64,000 bases of DNA from Streptomyces sp. Ru71 (GTDB lineage Bacteria > Actinomycetota > Actinomycetes > Streptomycetales > Streptomycetaceae). Made by a program: the position numbers and the translations under genes. Of this stretch, positions 34,669-43,054 are shown one piece after another (the first letter of the stretch is position 1; the number at the start of each line of letters is the position of its first letter). Where the stretch lies: the NCBI RefSeq assembly GCF_002920535.1, contig NZ_PQSS01000029.1, forward strand, positions 21,688 to 85,687, read 5' to 3'. Below the pieces are notes generated by a model. The model saw only the letters and a program-made list of their open reading frames with translations. It ran no database searches and was not told where the DNA came from.

Positions 34669-36990
34669 ATGGCGACCGAGGAGGAGCTGCTCGCAGCCGT
34701 GGACGCGCTGCTGGAGGGCGAGCCCCAGCTGCCGCCGCCGGGGGAGCGGTCCCGGCTGCGCGAGGCGGCCGGTGTGACCCAGGCCCGTCTCGCCCAGGTC
34801 CTGCAGACCACGACCCAGACGGTGAAGAACTGGGAGGCCGGCCGTTCCGAGCCCCGCCCCCCGCGCCGCCAGGCCTACCAGCGCCTGCTGGACGGCTGGG
34901 CGGCGAAGTACCCGGAGGCCGGCCCTTCCCCGGCCACCGCCGCCCCGGTAACCCCCCGCGAAACCCCGCAGCCCCCGGTACCGGCCGGTGCCCCCGAGGG
35001 CCGCGCGGCCGAGCCCCGTCCGGCCGAATCCGCCGCGCCCGGCGAGCACGCCCCGGCCCAGAACACCCCGGCCCAGCACGCCCCGGCCGAGCCCCCGGCC
35101 CCCTCGCGTCCCGGCGAGCGCCCGCGAACCGGGCAGACGGCTGAGCGGCGCGGCGCACGGCCCTCCGGTGCCCGCGCACGCCCCGAGGCGGCCCCGAAGC
35201 CCGCCGCCGCGGCCCGCGTCGACGGCGCCCCCGACTTCCCCAACGGCCCCCTGGCCGTCCTGGACGGCGACGGCACGGCCCACTGCCTGGGCGGCGTCGT
35301 CGTGGACTGCCCGGCCACGACACTCCCGCAGCTGGCCGAGTGGGCGCTGCGGGAGTCCGGCGTGGGCGCCGCGCGCCTGCACCGGCACGGCATGGACGCC
35401 GACCCGCTGCTGGTCCTCACCGAGGAGGCCACCGCCCGCTTCGGCCTGCCGCCCCGGCTGGAGGACCGCCGCACACTGCGCCTGCCCGACGACCATCCGG
35501 CGATCCGGCAGCTCACCCGCGCCAAGTGGAAGCTCACCCAGCGCGGCTTCGGCCCCTGGCCCCGCATCTACCGCCCGGTCGACGGCGGCCGCCGCCAGTG
35601 CGTGCAGCTGGCGATCCTCCCCTGGGAGGCCCTCGACCCGCGCGCCTGGGGCGAGGCCTCCCGGCTGCACCCCGCCGACCTCGCCCGCGTCCTCGGCGTC
35701 TACGCCGGCCGGGTGCTCACCCCGCGCGGCTCGACCGCCGTGACGGGCCTGGAGCTGATGACCGCGCTGCGCCCCGCCACCCGTCCGGTCAAGGACGAGG
35801 CCACGGGCGCCTGGGTGTCCGGCCCCAACCCGGGCGCGCTCTCCCGGCCCCTGGACCCGGCGCCGCCGGAGGCCCCCCAGGAGCATCCCGTCGCGCAGGG
35901 CTGGCAGGGCGGCTTCCTGGACGAGGAGGCCTACCAGTGGGTCCGCGACGCGGACCTGCTCAGCGACGAGGAGTGCCTGCTGCCGTGGGCCGTGGGCCTG
36001 GACATCAACACGGCCTTCCTCGCCGCGGCCGCCCGCCTGAACGTCGGCCTGTCCGAACCGGTCCACGTCAAGGCCCCCGCCTTCGACAAGAAGACGCCCG
36101 GCAGCTGGCTGGTGGACCTCTCCTCCCTCGACCTCGACCCCCGCCTGCCGAGCCCCTTCACGCCCACCGGCCGGCGCCCCGAGGGCCCCGCCTGGTACGC
36201 GACGCCGACGCTGGCGTACGCCGAGGAACTGGGCTGCGCCGTCCGGCCGCTTGAGGCCTACGTCCGTCACGAGACGGGCGCCTACCTGGACCCCTGGCAC
36301 GACCGGCTGAAGGAGGCGTACCTCACCACCAGCGCGGAGATGGGCATCCCCGTCGACCGGGACGCCGATCCGGCGGCGTATCTGGCGGCGATGGCCCTGC
36401 ACCGCACGTACGCCGCGGCGGACGAGGACGACCTCGACGCCCTGCGCGCCGCCCTGGCCGCACAGCCGGCGGCGCCGCCCGAGCCCACCGACGACCAGCT
36501 GCGGGCGGCGGTCCGCCGCCACCGCCAGGGCGCGATGGTGCTGTCGGCGATCAAGTCGACGGTCAAGGGCGGCATCGGCAAGCTCCGCGAACGCCCCCAG
36601 GGCCGGCACTACCGCGACGGCGAACGCTGGCCCGCCCTGGACCGGGTGACCTGGAACCCGTACATCCGCGCGGCGGTCATCTCCAAGGCCCGCGTCAACA
36701 TGCACCGCAAGATGGCCAGACTCGCCGACCTGACCGGCAGCTACCCGCTGGCCGTGCTGTCCGACTGCGTCGTCTACGCCGCCCCCGGCCCCTCCCCGCT
36801 GGACCTGCTCCCGCACACCGCCCCCGACGGCAGCCCCGTGTACGGCACCTTCCGCCTCGGCGCGGCACCGGGCCAGGCCAAGCTGGAGGGCGTGCAGGAG
36901 ATGGCCTGGGCGGTCGACCTCATCGAGCAGGGCTACAACCCCGCCCGCCACATCAAGGGCGGCGACGCCGTCCTGGACGAAGGGGAGTGA
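34669..36990 (+). CDS. tap: Telomere-associated protein Tap
   Basis: Tap binds the terminal palindromes of linear Streptomyces replicons and recruits the terminal protein Tpg for end patching. The protein has 773 residues, similar to known Tap (about 740). An N-terminal helix-turn-helix (REAAGVTQARLAQVLQ, TTQTVKNWEAGR) is followed by a Pro/Ala-rich linker (about residues 85-185) and a long conserved C-terminal region. ATG 34669 has GGAGG upstream. The downstream gene is tpg, the usual partner, with only a few bases between them. Its presence indicates a linear chromosome arm or a linear plasmid. Confidence 0.93.
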   Translation: MATEEELLAAVDALLEGEPQLPPPGERSRLREAAGVTQARLAQVLQTTTQTVKNWEAGRSEPRPPRRQAYQRLLDGWAAKYPEAGPSPATAAPVTPRETPQPPVPAGAPEGRAAEPRPAESAAPGEHAPAQNTPAQHAPAEPPAPSRPGERPRTGQTAERRGARPSGARARPEAAPKPAAAARVDGAPDFPNGPLAVLDGDGTAHCLGGVVVDCPATTLPQLAEWALRESGVGAARLHRHGMDADPLLVLTEEATARFGLPPRLEDRRTLRLPDDHPAIRQLTRAKWKLTQRGFGPWPRIYRPVDGGRRQCVQLAILPWEALDPRAWGEASRLHPADLARVLGVYAGRVLTPRGSTAVTGLELMTALRPATRPVKDEATGAWVSGPNPGALSRPLDPAPPEAPQEHPVAQGWQGGFLDEEAYQWVRDADLLSDEECLLPWAVGLDINTAFLAAAARLNVGLSEPVHVKAPAFDKKTPGSWLVDLSSLDLDPRLPSPFTPTGRRPEGPAWYATPTLAYAEELGCAVRPLEAYVRHETGAYLDPWHDRLKEAYLTTSAEMGIPVDRDADPAAYLAAMALHRTYAAADEDDLDALRAALAAQPAAPPEPTDDQLRAAVRRHRQGAMVLSAIKSTVKGGIGKLRERPQGRHYRDGERWPALDRVTWNPYIRAAVISKARVNMHRKMARLADLTGSYPLAVLSDCVVYAAPGPSPLDLLPHTAPDGSPVYGTFRLGAAPGQAKLEGVQEMAWAVDLIEQGYNPARHIKGGDAVLDEGE

Positions 36991-36995
36991 GACGG

Positions 36996-37553
36996 GTGGG
37001 CGACATCGACGACGCGCTCGACCGCGCCGACGCCGAGCACATCACCAAGCCGCCGCCCAAGACCCCCGCGGCGCAGATCCGCCTGCTCCTCAAGGCGGAG
37101 AAGGGCTCGACGAAGGCCGTCGCCCGCCGCCTGGGCATCTCCCAGCGGCAGGTGGAGCGTTACCTGTCCGGCCAGGCCCGCCATCCCCGCCCGGCGCTGC
37201 GCGAGGCCCTGGCCCGTGAGGTGGCCAAGGAGTGGCAGCCCAGGGTCCGCAAGCGCGCCCGGCAGCGGGCCGCGACGGCGACGGGCATCACCATCGAGAC
37301 CCGGGCCCGTTTCGGCTACACCGCCCCCATCGGCACCACCGACGACCCCCGCATGCGCCGGCTGACGGTCCATCTGCCGCCGGAGTACGCCCACCGCCTG
37401 TTCGAGGCCCGCAGCCAGGGCGCCCCCGACCCGCAGCTGCGCGGCATCGTCGCCGAGGGCCTGCAGGAGATCTACTTCAAGGACGGCGGCCGCCGGGCGG
37501 ACGACCTCTCCGTGGAGTTCACGGGCATCGACTACTTCGACGTCTCGTACTGA
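36996..37553 (+). CDS. tpg: Telomere terminal protein Tpg
   Basis: Tpg is the protein covalently attached to the 5' ends of Streptomyces linear replicons and primes end patching. The 185-residue length is the family norm. It has a helix-turn-helix (STKAVARRLGISQRQVERYL), the conserved basic block WQPRVRKRARQRAAT and GITIETRARFGYTA, and the family C-terminus FTGIDYFDVSY. GTG 36996 has AGGGGAG 8 nt upstream. A GTG at 36987 would overlap the tap stop. It is transcribed with tap. Confidence 0.94.
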   Translation: MGDIDDALDRADAEHITKPPPKTPAAQIRLLLKAEKGSTKAVARRLGISQRQVERYLSGQARHPRPALREALAREVAKEWQPRVRKRARQRAATATGITIETRARFGYTAPIGTTDDPRMRRLTVHLPPEYAHRLFEARSQGAPDPQLRGIVAEGLQEIYFKDGGRRADDLSVEFTGIDYFDVSY

Positions 37554-37583
37554 CCGCTCCACGCGGCCGGCCGCGGCCCGCCA

Positions 37584-37610
37584 TGTCACAGGTGGCGCCG
37601 CTGATCCGTC
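37584..37610 (+). promoter_or_regulatory. ECF41-type promoter of the short sigma gene
   Basis: TGTCACA (37584-37590), 16 nt, then CGTC (37607-37610). This matches the ECF41 target consensus exactly, as I recall it. It lies 110 bp before the start of the degenerate sigma gene. Confidence 0.75.
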
Positions 37611-37720
37611 TCGTTGGCTGAGGCCGGGCCGGAACACCGGCGGGCCCGCTGCCGGTCGTCCCGGCAGCCCGCCCGGACGAGGCGTCCGGCAGCGCGGGGT
37701 GGAGGCAGGAAGGGGCATGC

Positions 37721-38398
37721 GTGAGCCGGGTCGAAGTGTTCGAGGAGTTACGGCCCCTGCTGTTCTCGCTCGCCCACCGGATACTGGGCGCCGCGAGCGA
37801 CGCGGACAAGGCGGTCCACGAGGCCTGGCTGCGCTACGAGGCCGCCCCCCAACTGCCCGTCGCGGACCGCGAGTTCCTGCCGGCCGCGGTGACCCGGATC
37901 TCCATCGGCATGCTGCGCTCGGCGCGCGGGCGGGGGGCGCCGGGGGAGGGAGGCCCCGCGCAGGAGCCGGACCGGCCGGTGGAGCTGGCGGAGTCGCTGT
38001 CGACGGCGGCGGTGCTGCTGCTGGAGCGGCTGTCCCCGCTCGGGCGCGCGGTCTTCGTGCTGCGGGAGGTGTTCGGCTGCGACCCGGCGCGGATCGCGTC
38101 GGTGGTGGGATGCCCGCACGCGGCGGGCCCAAGGCTCGTCGCGGCCGTGTCGAGGGCCAGCGACGGCGGCGGGAGGCCCGCACCCTGGCCGCAGTGCGTC
38201 ACCGGCTCCGAGCAGGTCGCGCGGATGCTCGCCGCGATCGTCCCGCCGCTGATCCGCATCGGCGTGACGATGGAGATGCGGCAGGTGAACGGCCGCCCCG
38301 GCGCCGTCTTCCGCGACCGCGACGGCCGGGCGCTGAGCGCCCTGACGCTGGACATCGCCGACGGGCTGATCCAGACCATCCACTGGCGGACCCTGTGA
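37721..38398 (+). CDS. Degenerate ECF41-type sigma factor with a TTA codon
   Basis: This 225-residue protein is a shortened relative of its downstream neighbour. Sigma-2 (ELRPLLFSLAHRILGAASDAD) and sigma-4 (LSPLGRAVFVLREVFGCDPARI) are recognisable but have lost charged residues such as the E in EDAVQETW. About 45 residues of the C-terminal SnoaL-like domain are missing, and it ends before the usual NPDKL. GTG 37721 follows AGGAAGGGG. Codon 10 is TTA (37748-37750), implying bldA dependence. An intact ECF41 promoter motif lies upstream. It may be a decaying duplicate or a regulatory variant competing with the intact copy. Confidence 0.8.
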   Translation: MSRVEVFEELRPLLFSLAHRILGAASDADKAVHEAWLRYEAAPQLPVADREFLPAAVTRISIGMLRSARGRGAPGEGGPAQEPDRPVELAESLSTAAVLLLERLSPLGRAVFVLREVFGCDPARIASVVGCPHAAGPRLVAAVSRASDGGGRPAPWPQCVTGSEQVARMLAAIVPPLIRIGVTMEMRQVNGRPGAVFRDRDGRALSALTLDIADGLIQTIHWRTL

Positions 38399-38422
38399 CG
38401 CCGCACGGTCCTCGCCGCACCG

Positions 38423-38449
38423 TGTCACAGCAGGCCGGGCTGTCTCGTC
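38423..38449 (+). promoter_or_regulatory. ECF41-type promoter of the intact sigma gene
   Basis: TGTCACA (38423-38429), 16 nt, then CGTC (38446-38449), an exact match to the recalled ECF41 promoter consensus. It lies 65 bp upstream of the sigma start and supports positive autoregulation. Confidence 0.8.
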
Positions 38450-38513
38450 CCATGGGGGAGAGGGCATGATCTGTCCCGTGGTGCGACGGGACGGCCTGGA
38501 GGAAGGAGCCGGT

Positions 38514-39458
38514 GTGACGCGGACCGAGGAGTTCGAGGAGCTGCGGCCGCTGCTGTTCTCGATCGCCTACCGGATCCTGGGCAGCGTCAGCGAGGCGGAG
38601 GACGCGGTGCAGGAGACCTGGCTGCGCTACGAGGCGTCCCCGACCCGGCCGGAGTCGGTCAAGGCCTTCCTGTCGGCGACGGTGACCCGGATCTCGATCG
38701 ACGTGCTGCGCTCGGCGAGGGTGCGGCGTGAGGAGTACGTCGGCCACTGGCTGCCCGAGCCGCTGCTGAGCGACCCCTACGAGGACCCGGCGCGGTCGGC
38801 GGAGCTGTCCGACTCGCTGTCGATGGCGGCGCTGCTGCTGCTGGAGCGGCTGTCGCCGCTGGAACGCGCGGTCTTCGTGCTGCGCGAGGTGTTCTCGTTC
38901 GACTACCCGGAGATCGCCTCGGCGGTGGGACGCTCGCAGGCCGCCTGCCGTCAGCTCGCGGTACGGGCACGCCGGCACATGGAGGAGGGCCGGCCCCGCT
39001 TCGAGGCCGACCGCCGGGAGCGGGACGAACTCGCCGAGCGGTTCTTCGGCGCCCTGAAGGAGGGCGACGTCGACGGGCTGCGCACGCTGCTGGCCGCCGA
39101 CGCTCAGCTGGTCGGGGACGGGGGCGGGAAGGCCCCGCAGCTGGCCCGGGTGGTCGTGGGCGCGGACAACGTGGCCCGGCTGCTCACGTCCTTCTTCCCC
39201 CTGCTGGTGCGGGTGGACGTGTCGCTGGAGCCGCACGAGGTGAACGGCCGGCCGGGCGCGGTCTTCCGCGACCGCGACGGCAGGGTGCTCACCGTGTGGG
39301 CGCTGGACGTGTTCGACGGGCAGGTCCAGGCGATCCGCGCGGTGGTCAACCCCGACAAGCTCGGGCACGTCGGCCCGGTGGCGGATGCCTGGGCGATCGA
39401 CCACGAGGCGCGCTCGGTCCGCCGCTCCATGAAGGGGCCGCAGCCCGCGGCGGGCTGA
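38514..39458 (+). CDS. ECF41-type RNA polymerase sigma factor (intact)
   Basis: This 314-residue ECF41 sigma factor has complete sigma-2 (EELRPLLFSIAYRILGSVSEAE) and sigma-4 (LSPLERAVFVLREVFSFDYPEIA) regions. The SnoaL-like C-terminal extension has WLPEP, DGGGK and NPDKL. GTG 38514 has AAGGAG upstream. A shorter, decayed paralogue lies immediately upstream on the same strand, each gene with its own ECF41 promoter motif. ECF41 genes usually sit beside an oxidoreductase or a carboxymuconolactone decarboxylase gene. None is directly adjacent here, but an AhpD-like gene is at 60.9 kb. Confidence 0.92.
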   Translation: MTRTEEFEELRPLLFSIAYRILGSVSEAEDAVQETWLRYEASPTRPESVKAFLSATVTRISIDVLRSARVRREEYVGHWLPEPLLSDPYEDPARSAELSDSLSMAALLLLERLSPLERAVFVLREVFSFDYPEIASAVGRSQAACRQLAVRARRHMEEGRPRFEADRRERDELAERFFGALKEGDVDGLRTLLAADAQLVGDGGGKAPQLARVVVGADNVARLLTSFFPLLVRVDVSLEPHEVNGRPGAVFRDRDGRVLTVWALDVFDGQVQAIRAVVNPDKLGHVGPVADAWAIDHEARSVRRSMKGPQPAAG

Positions 39459-39465
39459 CCCGCGC

Positions 39466-39951
39466 TCACCGGAACTGCGCCGTCCAGGCCCCGTCCCCGC
39501 GATCGGGCGGCATCAGGGTCATTTCGCCGGTGGTGCCGCGATAGACGCCGGTGCCACCCGTGACCACGCCCGTGATGCGGGCGGAGCCGCTCGCCCGGGC
39601 GCCGGGCAGCGGCCTGGACGCCTGGTAGGCGATCTTCCCCTTGCCGTCGATGTCGATGACGCCGGTGCAGTACACGGTGACCGCGCGGGGCCCGGTCAGG
39701 TCCTGGGCGCAGGTCTCGTAGCCCCCGCCCACCTGCTTGCCCTCGCCGTCCCGCGCGGTGAAGCGGGCGGCGCTCACCGTGCCGGCCTCGGCCGGCGGCG
39801 CCGCCGTACCGCCCGCGACGGGGGTGAGGTGCAGCGTGGGGACACTCTCGGCCGGCTGCGGCCCCAGGGCGGGGGCCGGGCCGAGGGCGGCGTAGGCGCA
39901 GGCGGCAGCCGTGAGGGAGATGCCTCCCACCGCGGCCGGAAGTCGAACCAC
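39466..39951 (-). CDS. Probable secreted barrel-like protein
   Basis: A protein of about 161 residues with a hydrophobic N-terminus (AAVGGISLTAAACAYAALG) that looks like a signal peptide. The mature part (YCTGVIDIDGKGKIAYQ, GTGVYRGTTGEMTL) resembles allene oxide cyclase/dirigent-type barrels seen in secreted actinomycete proteins. The start is uncertain: GTG 39951 was chosen because it places the hydrophobic segment at the N-terminus, but no clear ribosome site precedes it. It is convergent with the sigma gene, 7 bp away. No role in the clusters can be assigned. Confidence 0.65.
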   Translation of the reverse strand: MVRLPAAVGGISLTAAACAYAALGPAPALGPQPAESVPTLHLTPVAGGTAAPPAEAGTVSAARFTARDGEGKQVGGGYETCAQDLTGPRAVTVYCTGVIDIDGKGKIAYQASRPLPGARASGSARITGVVTGGTGVYRGTTGEMTLMPPDRGDGAWTAQFR

Positions 39952-40063
39952 AGTTTCGTCCAAGGGGTGGAAAGGCCGGCAGTCGGTGACGCCACGGTAC
40001 CCGCGGGCACGCCCCGGCGCGTTCGGCCCGCCGGGCTGCGGGGCGGACGCGCACGAGGAGGGT

Positions 40064-41329
40064 TCAGCCGGCGGGCACCGCTGACCTGCTTCGGTGGCGC
40101 GCGAGATGCCCCTTGAGGGTGAATCCGGCGGCGGTGACGTCGTCCGGGGTGACGGTGATGCCCCGGGCGAGGATCTGACGGGCCGCCAGATGATCGGCGG
40201 GCCGGTTGACGGACTCCACCGCCCGCAGCTGCTGCCCCTCGAACAGCAGGACGGAGAAGGCGTCGGGGTCGTCACCGAGCACCACCTCGGCCTCGTGCCC
40301 CTCGTCGAGCCCGGCGATCTGCAGGGTCGTCGAGAACTGGTCGCTCCAGAACCAGGGCAGCTCGTCATAGGCCCGCGCGGACCCGGTCAGCCGGGCGGCG
40401 ACCAGCCGGGCGTGGCCGACGGCGTTCTGCACGGACTCCAGCCGCAGCCGGCGGCCGGAGCGCGGCTGCGGGAACGCCGCGCAGTCGCCGATGGCCGAGA
40501 TGTGCGGGTCGCAGGTGAGCAGGCGGGAGTCGACGGTGATGCCGTCACCCACCGGCAGGCCGGCCGCGGCGGCCAGCTCCGTGCGCGGTGCGACGCCGAC
40601 GGCGAACAGGACCAGATCGGCCGGCAGACAGGCGCCGTCCGCCAGCTCCACCGCCGCGACGTTGCGCCGGTAGGTGCTGCGCAGGGCGGCGACCTTGCGG
40701 CCGAACAGCAGCCGGGTGCCCGCGGCGCGGTGCAGCCGGGTGAAGTGCTCGGCGGTGGGCGCGGAGACGACCCGGCTGAGCGGGCGGCTCTGGGTCTCGA
40801 CGACGGTCACGTCGCAGCCCGAGCGCCGGGCCGCGGCGGCGACTTCCAGGCCGATGAACCCGGCCCCGATCACCACCACCCGCCGGGCCACGCACAGCGC
40901 GTCGCGCAGCGCGGCGGCGTCCCGCGCGGTGCGCAGGGTGTGCACGCCGCGCAGCCCGGCTCCGGGCACGTCGAGGGTGCGCGGGCGGGCGCCGGTGGCC
41001 AGGACGAGGTGGCCGTAGCCGCAGACGCTGCCGTCGGCGAGGTGCACCGTGCGGGCGGCCCGGTCGATGCCGGTGGCGGTGCTCACCACCAGGTCGATCG
41101 ACTGCCGTCCGTAATAGGTCACCGGGCGCAGCCACAGCCGGCTGTCGTCCGCCTCGCCGGTGAGGTACTCCTTCGACAGCGGCGGCCGCTCGTAGGGCAG
41201 GGCGTCTTCGGCGCTGACGAGGGTGATGCGTCCGGTGAAGCCGTGTTCGCGCAGGGAGGTGGCCGTCTGGTAGCCGCCCTGTCCGGCGCCCACCACGACG
41301 ACGGACTCGGGCGGTGTGTGCCGCGGCAT
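40064..41329 (-). CDS. NAD(P)H-dependent ferredoxin reductase
   Basis: This 421-residue FAD/NAD(P)H oxidoreductase is of the putidaredoxin-reductase type. The FAD motif VVVGAGQGGYQTATSL is at the N-terminus, the NAD motif VVVIGAGFIGLEVAAAA lies in the middle, and AIGDCAAFP is the second FAD site. The start ATG at 41329 overlaps the ferredoxin stop, so the two genes are coupled. Such pairs deliver electrons to a cytochrome P450 or a non-heme oxygenase. No P450 is present in this window, so the partner is outside it, or the pair serves another oxygenase. Confidence 0.92.
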   Translation of the reverse strand: MPRHTPPESVVVVGAGQGGYQTATSLREHGFTGRITLVSAEDALPYERPPLSKEYLTGEADDSRLWLRPVTYYGRQSIDLVVSTATGIDRAARTVHLADGSVCGYGHLVLATGARPRTLDVPGAGLRGVHTLRTARDAAALRDALCVARRVVVIGAGFIGLEVAAAARRSGCDVTVVETQSRPLSRVVSAPTAEHFTRLHRAAGTRLLFGRKVAALRSTYRRNVAAVELADGACLPADLVLFAVGVAPRTELAAAAGLPVGDGITVDSRLLTCDPHISAIGDCAAFPQPRSGRRLRLESVQNAVGHARLVAARLTGSARAYDELPWFWSDQFSTTLQIAGLDEGHEAEVVLGDDPDAFSVLLFEGQQLRAVESVNRPADHLAARQILARGITVTPDDVTAAGFTLKGHLARHRSRSAVPAG

Positions 41330-41652
41330 CAGTTCTGCCGCTCGGGGAGGTGGACGACCAGGCCGTCCATCGCCTCGGTCACCTTGAGCTGGCAGCTCAG
41401 GCGGCTGTTGGGCCGGCGCGGGCAGGCGGTGAAGTCGAGCATGTCGTCCTCGGCGGGCTGGGCGGGCTGCAGCTTGTCGAGGCAGGCCTCGTCGACGAAG
41501 ACGTGGCAGGTGGCGCACTGCATGTTCCCGCCGCACTGGGCGACGATGCCCTCGACGTCGTTGAAGACGGCGCCGCGCATGACGCTGGTGCCGACGGGGA
41601 CGTCGATCGCGCGCTCGGTGCCGTCGACGGCGACGTACGTGATCTTGGGCAT
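41329..41652 (-). CDS. [2Fe-2S] ferredoxin, adrenodoxin/putidaredoxin type
   Basis: This 107-residue ferredoxin has cluster ligands Cys40, Cys46, Cys49 and Cys87 (CGGNMQCATC and RLSCQL), the putidaredoxin spacing. It starts at ATG 41652 with GAGGAG-like purines upstream and is followed by its reductase. It transfers electrons from the reductase to an oxygenase that is not encoded nearby. Confidence 0.93.
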   Translation of the reverse strand: MPKITYVAVDGTERAIDVPVGTSVMRGAVFNDVEGIVAQCGGNMQCATCHVFVDEACLDKLQPAQPAEDDMLDFTACPRRPNSRLSCQLKVTEAMDGLVVHLPERQN

Positions 41653-41927
41653 GAGGGAACTCCTCGATGGCGTTCGGCCGCGTGCCAGGACGCATCAACG
41701 GGCACGGAAGCCGGTCATGATCAGGGGATGCGGAAAAAGGCGCTGCCCTCGGCCGATACGGGGACGCGACACCCCTGCCGACTCGCCTTCCCTCACCGGT
41801 CGTTCGGACACGCGACGTCCATGGCCGGGGGATACGGCAGCCTCCGAGAACGTACCAGACGGCGCTCGCGCGACGCCAGGGCGGCTAAGGAGCCGGGCTC
41901 TCGCCTGACCGGAGCGCCGGCGCCTCG

Positions 41928-42857
41928 TCAGGCGGGGGTGCGGGAGCGGTCGCGGCTCAGGTCGGGCAGGCGGTGGGTCATGAAGGGCCGGCTGGTGATG
42001 AAGTCCCGGAACTTCACGGCGGCTTCGGACAGGTAGGCGTCGCGGCTGTGCACCAGGGTGAGGACGCGGTGGCAGCCGGGCGCGTCCAGGTGGACCCAGG
42101 CGACCGGGACGCGGGTGTCGGTGCCGGCCTGGCGGGAGACGGCGGGGATGAGCCCGATGCCCAGACCCACGCTGATCAGCACCTGGCTGGCGGCCGGCTC
42201 GTCGCCCTCGCAGGACAGCTGCGGGGTGAGCCCCTCGGCCTCGAAGAGCTGGTCGAGGAGGGTGCGCTGCCAGTGCCCGGGCCGGGTGGTGACGAAGGGC
42301 TCGTCGGCGATCTCGGGGATCGTCACGCTCTCGCGGCCGTCGAGCCAGTGCCCGCGCGGCACCGCGAGCAGCACCTCCTCGCGGGCGAGTTCCACCGATT
42401 CCAGGCCGGCGCCGGTCAGGGGCTGCGAGGCGACGCAGAAGTCGACCTCGCCCACGCGCAGCTGACGCGTCATCTCCTCGGCGTTGGACTGGAAGAGCCG
42501 CACGTCGGCGCGGGGCCAGGCGGCCCGGAAACTGCCCAGCACCGGGGTGATGGTCAGCAGGGTCTCGCAGGCGACGCTGACCCGGCCGAGCCCGGTGTCA
42601 CGGGCGTCGCGCAGCGCCCTCTTGCCGTCGTCGAGTTCGCGCAGGGCGCGGTCGACGTGGCGCAGGAACATCGCACCGTACTGATTGAGCCGGATGCGCC
42701 GGCCCTGCCGGTCGAAGAGGGGAGTGCCGAGGTCGGCCTCCAGCCGGGCGATGGTGCGGCTGAGCGCGGGCTGGGCGACGTGCAGTTCCTCCGCGGCACG
42801 GCTGATGTGCTCGTACCGGGCGACGGCCTGGAAGTAACGCAACTGCAGCAGATCCAC
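41928..42857 (-). CDS. LysR-type transcriptional regulator
   Basis: This 309-residue LysR regulator has an N-terminal winged helix (LQLRYFQAVARYEHISRAAE, VAQPALSRTIARLE) and a co-inducer-binding domain from about residue 90. It is divergent from cydA, and the 25 bp upstream of its start lead into copy 2 of a 72-bp element that contains a LysR-type T-N11-A site. The other copy is upstream of the MFS exporter. The arrangement suggests that it regulates itself, the cytochrome bd operon and the exporter, perhaps in response to a quinone or phenazine. Confidence 0.92.
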   Translation of the reverse strand: MDLLQLRYFQAVARYEHISRAAEELHVAQPALSRTIARLEADLGTPLFDRQGRRIRLNQYGAMFLRHVDRALRELDDGKRALRDARDTGLGRVSVACETLLTITPVLGSFRAAWPRADVRLFQSNAEEMTRQLRVGEVDFCVASQPLTGAGLESVELAREEVLLAVPRGHWLDGRESVTIPEIADEPFVTTRPGHWQRTLLDQLFEAEGLTPQLSCEGDEPAASQVLISVGLGIGLIPAVSRQAGTDTRVPVAWVHLDAPGCHRVLTLVHSRDAYLSEAAVKFRDFITSRPFMTHRLPDLSRDRSRTPA

Positions 42858-42881
42858 CGTCCACCTCCACGTATACCTTCC

Positions 42882-42954
42882 GAGGCATCATCACATGGCG
42901 GAAATGGTCTTGGAAATGCATAAGCGGTTGTCTCTACGGTCTTTCATCGGGGTC
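42882..42954 (+). promoter_or_regulatory. 72-bp conserved element, copy 2 (lysR-cydA spacer)
   Basis: 55 of the first 62 bp match the copy at 6086-6157. The core CTT-N10-AAG is at 42909-42924. The element starts 25 bp from the LysR start codon and ends about 100 bp before cydA. Overlapping its end is a palindrome GTCATC-N5-GATGAC (42952-42968). No Rex-type site (TTGTGAA-N-TTCACAA) is visible. Confidence 0.7.
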
Positions 42955-43054
42955 ATCGCACAGATGACGGGCAACGGCGCCCGGCGTCTGCACACGCGAG
43001 GCGACGGCCCCGCCGCCATCCCACCGACCACCCGTCCTCCAGGAAGGCCGCACC

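Noticed and set aside
32302..36951. A 1549-residue minus-strand open frame
   Set aside because: It is antisense to qcrB, the DUF3099-like gene and tap, has no domain-like content, and reflects the GC bias of the coding strand.
42858..43054. Rex-type redox operator upstream of cydA
   Set aside because: No TTGTGAA...TTCACAA-like sequence is present. The palindrome GTCATC-N5-GATGAC is different.
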